From Nitrospirota bacterium (lineage in GTDB: Bacteria; Nitrospirota; Thermodesulfovibrionia; Thermodesulfovibrionales; Dissulfurispiraceae), in the NCBI GenBank assembly GCA_013349595.1, contig DUZI01000079.1, forward strand, positions 1 to 8,054: a stretch of DNA of 8,054 bases, written 5' to 3'. Below are positions 1 through 6,837 of this stretch, in pieces; positions within the stretch are counted from its first letter, which is position 1, and every line of letters begins with the position of its first letter. Under the pieces are notes generated by a model that was not told where the DNA came from, made no database searches, and saw nothing but the letters and a program-made list of their open reading frames with translations. The position numbers and the translations under genes are program-made.

Positions 1-1
1 A

Positions 2-910
2 GACCATAAGTTAAGGGTTTTTTGCACAGTAGCAGAGACAAAAAGTTTTTCTAAGACTTCAGAAATTATTCATTTAACTCAACCAGCAGTAAGTTTACAA
101 ATTCAATCCTTAGAAGAATCCTATGAAACTAAATTGTTTGATAGAACAAATAATTGTATTTCATTAACCCCCTCTGGAGAGATATTGTATAGTTATGCAA
201 AAGAAATACTTGCCTTATACGCAAAGGCTGAAAAAGACATATCTAAGATAACTGGGTTGATGAAAGGGAGTATAACAATAGGTTGTAGCAGTACAATAGG
301 GAACTACATAATGCCCTTTTTACTTGTTGATTTCAAAAAGGTTCATCCAAAGATTAAAATCAGTTTAGAAATCTCAAATACAAAGAGAATAGAAGAATTA
401 GTTTATAACGGTTTATTAGACTTTGGTTTTGTTGAGCCAGAAGTCTCAAAACAGAAGTTGATTGTTGAGCCTATTTTGAAAGATGAATTAGTAGTGATCA
501 TACCACCTTCACATCCTTGGGTAAAAAAAAGAAAAATCTCTATAGTTGAGTTAGTCAAAGAACCTTTCATTTTAAGAGAAGAAACTTCTGGCACAAGGGC
601 TCATATAGAACAATGCTTCCATAAAAACGGTTTGACATTAAACAATATGCATATTTCCCTTTCTCTAAGTGGATTAGAATCAATAAAAACCTCTGTAGAA
701 AATGGTGTAGGGGTATCTATAATTTCAAAATGGGCAGTTTTAAAAGAGTTAAAAAATAAGACACTCAAATATGTGACTATCAAAGAAGAGAAAATGGAAA
801 GAAAGTTTTTACTTATACAGCAAAAGATTGCAGTAAAAAGCCATGCCGTTGAGGAGTTTCTTGCCTTTCTTAGGGCATATGATTATTCAAAGTTAATTCA
901 ATCTCAATAA
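2..910 (+). CDS. LysR-family transcriptional regulator, 5' end cut by window edge
   Basis: A DNA-binding regulator of the LysR family. The open frame runs from the first bases of the window, giving 302 visible residues. Full-length LysR proteins are about 300 residues, so only a few N-terminal residues should be missing. A TTG codon at 134 is not the start, because a complete winged helix-turn-helix lies upstream: LRVFCTVAETKSFSKTSEII, then LTQPAVSLQIQSLEE and KLFDRT (visible residues 4-48). A linker helix follows, then a periplasmic-binding-protein-like effector domain from about residue 88 (GSITIGCSSTIGNYIMP) with an ETSGTR segment. By eye it resembles the CysL/CbbR-like branch that uses small-molecule co-inducers, but the effector cannot be deduced. 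LysR genes often face their target gene, and any such target would lie left of the window. The gene converges on the glycosyltransferase genes, so nothing here suggests that it controls them. Confidence 0.93.
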   Translation, partial: DHKLRVFCTVAETKSFSKTSEIIHLTQPAVSLQIQSLEESYETKLFDRTNNCISLTPSGEILYSYAKEILALYAKAEKDISKITGLMKGSITIGCSSTIGNYIMPFLLVDFKKVHPKIKISLEISNTKRIEELVYNGLLDFGFVEPEVSKQKLIVEPILKDELVVIIPPSHPWVKKRKISIVELVKEPFILREETSGTRAHIEQCFHKNGLTLNNMHISLSLSGLESIKTSVENGVGVSIISKWAVLKELKNKTLKYVTIKEEKMERKFLLIQQKIAVKSHAVEEFLAFLRAYDYSKLIQSQ

Positions 911-989
911 TCCTGCAATTATATTTACATAACTTACTGTTGTTCAAAATAATGTAATTTCACAGATACCCCCTACTTAAATCGAGACT

Positions 990-996
990 TTTGATT
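990..996. repeat. Candidate target-site duplication, left of copy 1
   Basis: TTTGATT directly precedes the CC end of element copy 1 and is repeated at 1206-1212, directly after its terminal GGG. Seven bases in AT-rich DNA is weak evidence alone. The exact abutment on both element ends, and the similar arrangement at copy 2, support the reading. Confidence 0.5.
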
Positions 997-1205
997 CCTT
1001 AAAATAGCGCTTAGGAAGGGCTGTTTCAGGCTTTTTATAATCGACAGATTTTTATTTAATTTTGCTTTATTCATTATAATGCAATGCCTTATGACAAAGC
1101 CCTAGTAACTTTTTTTATAAGGTGTCGTATAAAAATTCCACACCAGCCCTTCCTATCTTACTTGCTGATTTTATTAAGCTTTTTAGTTCTATCGCCGATT
1201 TTGGG
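997..1205. mobile_element. Structured MITE-like repeat element, copy 1
   Basis: A 209-bp non-coding element that recurs at 6832-7021 and 7972-8054. It starts CCTTAAAATAGCGC and ends CTATCGCCGATTTTGGG. The last 59 bases (1147-1205) are identical to 6963-7021, and 1012-1046 is identical to 6845-6879. Internal stems are visible. TAGGAAGGGCTG (1012-1023) pairs perfectly with 1144-1155. The segment 1032-1046 pairs with TGTCGTATAAAAA (1123-1135) apart from a small bulge. CCTTAT (1087-1092) pairs with ATAAGG (1117-1122), extended by AAAG/CTTT. TTTGATT occurs immediately on both sides (990-996 and 1206-1212), consistent with a 7-bp target-site duplication. It carries no open frame of note. It is probably a non-autonomous mobile element. 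A structured RNA gene amplified by other means is the alternative. Confidence 0.75.
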
Positions 1206-1212
1206 TTTGATT
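1206..1212. repeat. Candidate target-site duplication, right of copy 1
   Basis: Second copy of TTTGATT, immediately after the GGG that ends element copy 1. It pairs with the copy at 990-996. Confidence 0.5.
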
Positions 1213-1253
1213 AAATAAAGTTGCATTTTCAAAATTAGGTTGGTTTAGTTAAT

Positions 1254-1424
1254 ATAGCGCAAGTGGATAAGTGAGTTAGCCAACAGCAGTGATTAGGCGC
1301 AATTTAACTTGTAAACAACAGTGAATTAGTGAGTTAGAAATAAAAATTTAGAAATATAACAAACCCCCAACAAATGGAGATTTTCTAAATTCAATTCAAT
1401 AAACACTAACTCACTGCATTTTTT
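1254..1424. repeat. Imperfect direct and inverted repeat patch in the convergent intergenic region
   Basis: The words AGTGAGTTAG (1270-1279), AGTGATTAG (1289-1297), AGTGAATTAG (1320-1329) and AGTGAGTTAG (1328-1337) recur on the plus strand. The exact inverse CTAACTCACT is at 1406-1415. Two loose units of about 40 bp, each starting TAG(G)CGCAA and ending AACAG...TTAG, make up 1255-1337. The outer inverted pair (1328-1337 with 1406-1415) encloses a second 10-bp pair, AATTTAGAAA (1345-1354) with TTTCTAAATT (1382-1391), giving a possible hairpin of about 88 nt followed by six T (1419-1424). It has no recognisable coding frame. It could be a structured RNA, a protein-binding site or the remnant of another small element. 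Its function is unknown. Confidence 0.5.
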
Positions 1425-1515
1425 AAAACCCCTTGCCCCCTTTTTATTAGGCTTACATCTGTTTTTTTGCAATATATAGCTTCTGCAAAGATATTTTATG
1501 AACAGATATGAGAAA

Positions 1516-3177
1516 TCATGTTAGAATTATTTTCTTCAACATCTCCTCAAGCTGTCTTGTGAAAGCCATTTTATCAACAAGGATTGAATTCATTAGTATG
1601 CCTCTTAAGGCTTTTCTTAACGATATTATTATGTCTGGATTAGAAATAAGATTTGATGAGATTTTGATATATTCATCACTGTTTTTTGCAATCAAACCCT
1701 CAATAAAAAGGTTAGTTAATATGCTCATACCTACCCTTGAAACATGGCTATTTCCAGAAAGCGTAATTACAGGGACACCCATAAATAGAGCTTCAAAAGT
1801 AGTAGTAGTGCCATTATAAGGATAGCAATCAAGGGCAATGTCAATGGAGTTATAGACATCAAGATGCTCTCTAAAACTCTTAACATGGGGCATCAGTATT
1901 AACCTGCTTTCATCAATACCTCTCTCTTGAAACCTCTTTAAAAACCTATCTCTTACACCTTTATCAATAAATGTCTTTGATTTAATAAGCATCTTAGAAT
2001 CATTCCTTAAATGTAGCACCTTTGACCAAAGGTCAACGGTAAAATCATTTATCTTTGAGAGATTGTTGAAAGACCCAAAGGTGATGAATCCATTTTTTAA
2101 AAATGGTGCTTTCTCTACTATTGGAGCATCCTTTGGCGGTGAGTAACAAAGAAAGCAATAGGGCATTCTTAAAAGTTTTTCACTATTAATTGACTCTGTC
2201 ATTCCAATAGGATCAGTAATTTCATCAACTATGCGATAATCCATAGTCTTTAGTCCTGTTGTATTTGGATAGCCAATCCATGTTATTTGAATAGGTGCAG
2301 GTTTCATAGCAAAGATTGTTAGCCTGTTATACCCACTATGACCTGCAAGATCAAAGAGTATGTCTATTTTATCATCACAAATTTTTTGATAAAGCTCATT
2401 TTCATTAAATCTTGCACAATCAATAAAATGGTCAGACATCCTTTCAATTTCATCAGTAAAGGTATCTCTTGTAATAACATCAGAATAAGCAAAAACAACA
2501 AAATCATCTCTATTATGACATTCAATTATAGGTCGTATAAAATAACCGACAGAATGTCTTCTAAAATCAGGTGATAAATATCCTATTCTTATTTTGTCTT
2601 TAATTTTATTAATAGGGTTTGTTCTTTTGAATCTTTTGACAGATTTTTCAATAGACTCAGCAAGTTTTGTGTGCTCTTCATAGATATTTTGTAGTTTAAT
2701 GTTGCTACTATAATTAAGACAAAGTAACAGGTTGCTTTTGGCAATTTGGTATTTTGGATTTAAGTCTATTGCCTTTCTATAAGAATTTATTGCATCTTCA
2801 ATATTCCCTTCTGACTGCAATACATTTCCAAGACCATTATAAGCTTCAAAATAATCACACTTAAAAAAAAGAGCCTTTTTATAAGCTTCATATGCTTCAG
2901 ATAATTTACCCTGCTCACGAAGAACATTCCCAAGATTATTAAATGCCTCTGGAAAGTCTCTCTTATATCTGATTGCATATTTATAATGCTGTTCTGCAGG
3001 ATAAAACTTTGATTGAATCGCAAGTATGTTAGCTATGTTGAAATAGGCAACTGATAGTGTCTTATCAAGACACAATGCCTTTCTATAACATTTTAAAGCC
3101 TCTCCGTAATCACCTTGTGTAAAGTATTCATTACCTCTATCAATATAATCTCTTGTTGAATTTCTTAAAAAAGACAC
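1516..3177 (-). CDS. TPR-containing GT41 protein O-glycosyltransferase (SPINDLY/OGT-like)
   Basis: Predicted to transfer a sugar from a nucleotide donor to Ser/Thr of proteins; 553 residues, with no signal peptide or membrane segment. About four tetratricopeptide repeats occupy residues 10-145, for example AYFNIANILAIQ, AFNNLGNVLREQGKLSEA and AYNGLGNVLQSEGNIEDA. The GT41 catalytic region follows from about 195: GYLSPDFRRHSVGYF, with H208 at the position of OGT His498; DLAGHSG (276-282); PAPIQITWIGYPNTTG (293-308); FNNLSKI with K375 at the position of OGT Lys842; and YNGTTTTFEALFMGVPVIT (454-472). These motifs look closer to plant SPINDLY (an O-fucosyltransferase) than to animal OGT, so the donor could be GDP-fucose or UDP-GlcNAc and is unresolved. 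The start is GTG, two bases after the TAG of the upstream gene, which implies translational coupling. An AGGA within the preceding gene's end, about 10 nt upstream, may serve as ribosome site. All catalytic motifs are present. Confidence 0.9.
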   Translation of the reverse strand: MSFLRNSTRDYIDRGNEYFTQGDYGEALKCYRKALCLDKTLSVAYFNIANILAIQSKFYPAEQHYKYAIRYKRDFPEAFNNLGNVLREQGKLSEAYEAYKKALFFKCDYFEAYNGLGNVLQSEGNIEDAINSYRKAIDLNPKYQIAKSNLLLCLNYSSNIKLQNIYEEHTKLAESIEKSVKRFKRTNPINKIKDKIRIGYLSPDFRRHSVGYFIRPIIECHNRDDFVVFAYSDVITRDTFTDEIERMSDHFIDCARFNENELYQKICDDKIDILFDLAGHSGYNRLTIFAMKPAPIQITWIGYPNTTGLKTMDYRIVDEITDPIGMTESINSEKLLRMPYCFLCYSPPKDAPIVEKAPFLKNGFITFGSFNNLSKINDFTVDLWSKVLHLRNDSKMLIKSKTFIDKGVRDRFLKRFQERGIDESRLILMPHVKSFREHLDVYNSIDIALDCYPYNGTTTTFEALFMGVPVITLSGNSHVSRVGMSILTNLFIEGLIAKNSDEYIKISSNLISNPDIIISLRKALRGILMNSILVDKMAFTRQLEEMLKKIILT

Positions 3178-3179
3178 CT

Positions 3180-6100
3180 CTATTTAGTCCTAACCCTATT
3201 TATATTATTAAGAGCAATGTTGTTATTTGGTTCAATGGAAAGAATTTTATCAGAGATTTTTAGTAAATTTTCATCATCTTTCTTGATAGCATAAAGACCA
3301 GAGAGGTTTAAGAGGGCATCCATATCATTATCTTTAAAGGACAAGTATTTATTCCATAATTCAATTGCCTCATCAAAAAAGCCAAGTGCACCGGAAACTA
3401 TGGCAAGTTCTTTTATTGCCTTTGGATTATTTGGATCATTTTTGAGCTTTTTTTTCCCTAAATCATAGTAAACCTCACCCTTAATCCTATCCTTTTGAAT
3501 ATCTATTTTTCCATAGTGGTGTATAAAAAAAGGTGCTGTCTCTATCTGTAGTTGAGCTTTTTTTATAGATTCTTCAACCATCTCATGAACATTACCTTCA
3601 AACATAATCAAATCTGATTTAGGGAAAAGTCTTACTTTTAAAGTAGGAAACCAACCAAAACCCTTTTCTTCTGGGTAAAAACCATCATTTTCTATAAAAC
3701 CAAGAATTGATCTATCATAGGTGTAGTTTCTTGTGACAATCTGATAAGCCTTTGTCTTATCCTTTAACAATACCCTTATTTGATTGTAATCTAATTTAGA
3801 AATCACCTCATCTGCATCAATGACTAAAATCCAGTCTCCCTTTGCATGAGAAATGGAGTAGTTTCGTGCCTCTGAAAAATCATCATTCCATTTAAAATCA
3901 AAAAACTTAGCACCAAAGATCTCAGCCAATAACTTTGTCCTGTCTGACGAACCAGTATCAACAACAATAATTTCATCTGCTATGACTTTGACTGAATTAA
4001 TACAATTAATGATATTAGTCTCTTCATTCTTTACAATCATACATATTGAAAGGCTTGGTCTTTCATCAGTTTTATTAATTGCACCAATTATCTTCCTTAT
4101 TGACAAAGCACGAGTTAGGGTCTCTTCATCAATATTAAATTTGCTTATCATCTTTTCAATCTCCGCCATTGCTTCATAAGGTTTATTCTCTTTCAAAAGA
4201 TAGTAAATTAAATAGGAAAGAATTTGCTTAGAGTTAGGATAAAACATACAGGTCTCTTTGAAAATCTTCTCCCCTCTTCTGTAAAGACCTTCAATAGACA
4301 ATATAAAGTGATAAGCAGATGCAATAGATGGGTTTACTGGTTCAATCATAAAGGCCCTTTCAATATTATTAAGGGCTGTCTTTTTCTTACCCTCACTGTA
4401 TTGCAAATATCCAAGTTTTTTGTAGGCTAAAGCAAAATATGGCTCTTGTTCAATTATTTGAATCAACAACTCTTCAGCCTTATCATTTTGATTTTTTTCT
4501 ATTGCTATTGAGGCTGTTATAGTATCTTTAAGATATTTTTTCGTAATTTTTTTTGACGATATATCAATAGCATCTTGAAATCTCTCATTGCTAATCAAAG
4601 CAAGGGCTTTATAAAAATAAATTTCTTCGTCATCACTGTTTATTAAAATCTTTGAAACATCTTCATATTTCAAAGTATAAAAAAGTATCTTTATAAGTGT
4701 CCTTTTTATAGAAATTTCGTCATCTATAAACTTGAGGTAATCAATAAGTAAATTTAATGAACTTTCAACATAACCTCTCAAAAATAAATCCCAAGCTTTA
4801 TCTGATGTATCAGTTGAAAGAAGTATTTTACCCTCATGACTTGCCGCATCTATATTTCCCCATTTTGAATTGAATAGTTCCTTATCTTTTTGATTCATTA
4901 AGATCTTCTTAGAACAATGGACAAATATATCTCCTCCAATAACTATCTTACAGTCTTTTAGAGTTGCCCTTATACTAAAATCATCAATGACACCTCTTAA
5001 TGTCATAAACCTTTCATCAAATACCCCAACCTTTGAAAATAACTCAACATTTATTAACATACATGAGGCAAAGGCTTGTCTTGTAAAAATCCTTCTTTGT
5101 AAGTTTCTCTCTCTAAAAGAAATTGCATATTCCCTTAATCCTTGCAAATCATTATAGGGTAATTCACTATAATCTAATTTCATCTGTGTAATAGGGCATG
5201 ATAGGTATACTTCTTCTCTCAAATGCAATTTTAAAAAATCTAAGGTGCTATCTGTAATAATGACATTTTCATCAATAATTGCAATGTATTTTCCCTGTGC
5301 CCTTGCTATTGCTTGATTCAACAAAGCCCCAATATTCAAACCATCACCTAATGACTCAATATGTATTATCTCAAACTTGCCCTTTGTAAAGGCACTAACC
5401 ATTTCTATCATTGCTTGATGTTTTTCTCTATCAGAAGCAATAAGAATACAAGTTATTAGATCGTTGTCAAACTCCATAAGTCTCCTTTCTGGCTTTACCC
5501 TAATTATCATGCGATTTTGGTATGCCTCTCTGTAAATAGTTATTATTCTTATATTTTCAAAGTCTCGTCTTAGACTATTTCTATGTTCAACGCTGGTATC
5601 AGATTTGAGATATAAACCGAGAGGTTCTTTTATATGAAAAAAATCGTAGCCCTGTGAAATCCTCAACCAAAATTCCGCATCACCAGATACAATTAATGAG
5701 TCATCAAAATAGCCAAACTCATTATGAATACAAGCCCTCCACATTGGTTGTGGTCCTATGAAACAGCCCTTTTCAAGTAAAGTTTTCCTGTCCCAGTCAT
5801 ACCAATAAAATCTCTCTGTTTTTGAAGATTGTTCAAAGGTTTCGTTTTGCTTTGTAGTAACATAAACATCTGCATAAACCAAGACTATATTAGGCATTGA
5901 TTCAAGAATTTGAGCCATTTTTAAAAAGGCATCAGGGGCATGTCTATCATCGGTGTTAGCATTTGTAATAAACTTACCTCTTGCCTTTTTAATTCCCTCA
6001 TTCCAAGCACCATAGACTGTGGTCTTGTAAGGTAATCTTATGTAAATGATTTTTTCGGAAAGATAGTTTTTTATAATTTCATACTCTTCTTCCTCTGATG

Positions 6101-6239
6101 CAGAGTCAACAATTAATATTTCTAATTTGCCCTTTTGATAGAGACTTTGATTTATTAAATCTTCAATGCAACCCTTGATATAAAGAGAAGAATTATAGAC
6201 AGATACAATTGCAGAAACCAATATATTATCATTAACCAA
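3180..6239 (-). CDS. Multi-domain GT2 glycosyltransferase with TPR repeats (three GT2-type segments)
   Basis: A 1019-residue protein. Segment 1 (about 7-225) is a GT-A fold glycosyltransferase: VSAIVSVYNSS, ILIVDSAS, then a metal-site motif in NANTDDRHAPDAF (93-105), and SGDAEFWLR (185-193). Segment 2 (about 261-445) is a second GT2-like fold: CILIASDREK, IAIIDENVI (319-327) where a DxD would be expected, and GVFDERF. It looks weakened and may be non-catalytic. Residues about 480-720 are helical TPR-like repeats (for example 603-636). Segment 3 (about 728-910) is the clearest: SLSICMIVKNEETNI, DEIIVVDTGSSDRT, DDFSEARNYSISHAKGDWIL and VIDADEVI (806-813), the type often found in TPR-linked GT2 enzymes. 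TPRs resume at about 935-1012. The sugar and the acceptor are unknown. The start shown is a TTG without a Shine-Dalgarno; another TTG lies at codon 7. The preceding gene ends in the same frame. The domain order and operon suggest extension or branching of a protein-linked glycan. Confidence 0.87.
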   Translation of the reverse strand: MVNDNILVSAIVSVYNSSLYIKGCIEDLINQSLYQKGKLEILIVDSASEEEEYEIIKNYLSEKIIYIRLPYKTTVYGAWNEGIKKARGKFITNANTDDRHAPDAFLKMAQILESMPNIVLVYADVYVTTKQNETFEQSSKTERFYWYDWDRKTLLEKGCFIGPQPMWRACIHNEFGYFDDSLIVSGDAEFWLRISQGYDFFHIKEPLGLYLKSDTSVEHRNSLRRDFENIRIITIYREAYQNRMIIRVKPERRLMEFDNDLITCILIASDREKHQAMIEMVSAFTKGKFEIIHIESLGDGLNIGALLNQAIARAQGKYIAIIDENVIITDSTLDFLKLHLREEVYLSCPITQMKLDYSELPYNDLQGLREYAISFRERNLQRRIFTRQAFASCMLINVELFSKVGVFDERFMTLRGVIDDFSIRATLKDCKIVIGGDIFVHCSKKILMNQKDKELFNSKWGNIDAASHEGKILLSTDTSDKAWDLFLRGYVESSLNLLIDYLKFIDDEISIKRTLIKILFYTLKYEDVSKILINSDDEEIYFYKALALISNERFQDAIDISSKKITKKYLKDTITASIAIEKNQNDKAEELLIQIIEQEPYFALAYKKLGYLQYSEGKKKTALNNIERAFMIEPVNPSIASAYHFILSIEGLYRRGEKIFKETCMFYPNSKQILSYLIYYLLKENKPYEAMAEIEKMISKFNIDEETLTRALSIRKIIGAINKTDERPSLSICMIVKNEETNIINCINSVKVIADEIIVVDTGSSDRTKLLAEIFGAKFFDFKWNDDFSEARNYSISHAKGDWILVIDADEVISKLDYNQIRVLLKDKTKAYQIVTRNYTYDRSILGFIENDGFYPEEKGFGWFPTLKVRLFPKSDLIMFEGNVHEMVEESIKKAQLQIETAPFFIHHYGKIDIQKDRIKGEVYYDLGKKKLKNDPNNPKAIKELAIVSGALGFFDEAIELWNKYLSFKDNDMDALLNLSGLYAIKKDDENLLKISDKILSIEPNNNIALNNINRVRTK

Positions 6240-6260
6240 TGTATGTAAAACTAAGTTAAA

Positions 6261-6758
6261 TTACTTATTAATCTCATCAAGCCAATCAAGATTATCCATA
6301 GCAGTCAAATTCCATGGCTCAATCTCAAGTGCCTTATCATAAAAGAATCTTGCATCATTATAATTACCAATTAAGGTGCATATATTTCCAATTATTAAAT
6401 AAACCTCCACATCTTCAGCATCAATCTCAATGGCTTTTATATAGAGCTTCATCGCATTTTCAAGATCTGATTCAACAATAAAATAATAATCAGCAAGATT
6501 TTTTATGAAAACTAAATTTTGTGGATCAAGCTCTATTGCTTTTTTGTAGTAAGTTAGAGCTTTTTCATAATCACCATTTTCTTGATATAACACAGCAATA
6601 TTGTTATAAGTTGGTGCATGATTACTGTGCTTTTGTAAAAAAGAATCTAAAGCCTTGAGCTTTTCGTCATTATTTACTGAAGAATTAATTATTGGTAAAA
6701 CCTGACTGATGTAATCTTTATCATCATCAGTTTTTGAAAAAGCAAAAGAAAGAGCCAT
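6261..6758 (-). CDS. Small TPR-repeat protein
   Basis: A 165-residue protein that is mostly tetratricopeptide repeats. Three full units lie at about 49-82 (TYNNIAVLYQENGDYEKALT), 83-116 and 117-150 (YLIIGNICTLIGNYNDARFF), preceded by a helical half-repeat at 15-45. It has no catalytic domain, no membrane segment and no convincing signal peptide (MALSFAFSKT is too short and soon acidic), so it is probably a cytoplasmic protein-protein adaptor. The ATG start is supported by AAGGAG nine bases upstream (6768-6773). It is the first gene of the glycosylation block and ends 21 nt before the large GT2 gene, in the same reading frame and separated from it by a single TAA. It may present acceptor proteins to the transferases or scaffold them. 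That role is inferred only from context and from the TPR family. Confidence 0.88.
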   Translation of the reverse strand: MALSFAFSKTDDDKDYISQVLPIINSSVNNDEKLKALDSFLQKHSNHAPTYNNIAVLYQENGDYEKALTYYKKAIELDPQNLVFIKNLADYYFIVESDLENAMKLYIKAIEIDAEDVEVYLIIGNICTLIGNYNDARFFYDKALEIEPWNLTAMDNLDWLDEINK

Positions 6759-6767
6759 AATATTTAT

Positions 6768-6773
6768 CTCCTT
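6768..6773 (-). promoter_or_regulatory. Ribosome binding site of the small TPR gene
   Basis: AAGGAG on the minus strand, nine bases before the ATG at 6758. It is the only strong Shine-Dalgarno in the glycosylation block, so it fixes this start. The two downstream genes lack one of comparable quality, which fits translational coupling from here. Confidence 0.8.
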
Positions 6774-6825
6774 AGTTTTATATTTGCATTTTTTATATAA
6801 ATTATTATCATTTAAAAGATCCTAT

Positions 6826-6837
6826 ACTTCACCTCAA
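6826..6837. repeat. Direct repeat / candidate target-site duplication, left of copy 2
   Basis: ACTTCACCTCAA here is repeated exactly at 7022-7033. The two copies bracket element copy 2 with no gap, which is the pattern left by insertion of a mobile element. If the element really begins at CC like the other copies, the duplication shrinks to ACTTCA and the remaining six matches would be coincidence or target preference. Confidence 0.75.

Larger units (their letters stand above)
911..1515. other. Gene-free convergent intergenic region of about 600 bp
   Basis: This stretch lies between the stop codons of the plus-strand LysR gene and the minus-strand GT41 gene. It contains element copy 1 (997-1205) and the repeat patch at 1254-1424. 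I see no convincing protein-coding frame or RNA gene of a known family in the rest. The flanks 911-989 and 1425-1515 show no GC-rich hairpin followed by a T-run in the right orientation for either gene, so no terminator is called. C-rich runs occur at 1363-1367 and 1429-1440. Confidence 0.7.

Noticed and set aside
134..910. LysR start at TTG 134
   Set aside because: A complete helix-turn-helix is encoded in frame upstream from base 2, so the true start is just outside the window.
997..1205. Known riboswitch or tRNA-like RNA in the repeat element
   Set aside because: No recognisable aptamer core or cloverleaf. Multiple copies with flanking duplications fit a mobile element better.
1254..1424. 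CRISPR array
   Set aside because: The repeats are only about 10 bases, irregularly spaced, imperfect and partly overlapping. There are no unique spacers of constant length and no cas genes nearby.
1429..1440. G-quadruplex on the minus strand
   Set aside because: Only two long G-tracts are close together; the third (1363-1367) is more than 60 bases away.
1425..1515. Intrinsic terminator after the GT41 gene
   Set aside because: No GC-rich stem followed by a T-run is present on the minus strand. The T-run at 1419-1424 is oriented for the plus strand.
1508..1819. Plus-strand open frame of about 100 codons opposite the GT41 gene
   Set aside because: It lies wholly over the C-terminal coding region of the GT41 gene, which has full family motifs. 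The translated product has no recognisable family and there is no ribosome site, so it is a shadow frame.
3982..4430. Two short plus-strand frames opposite the large GT2 gene
   Set aside because: They are antisense to strongly supported coding sequence. The hydrophobic look is what reverse reading of a charged AT-rich gene gives, and there is no independent support.
6759..6837. Promoter for the glycosylation block
   Set aside because: The stretch is too AT-rich to single out a -35/-10 pair. TTGAGG at 6832-6837 has no acceptable -10 at the right spacing.
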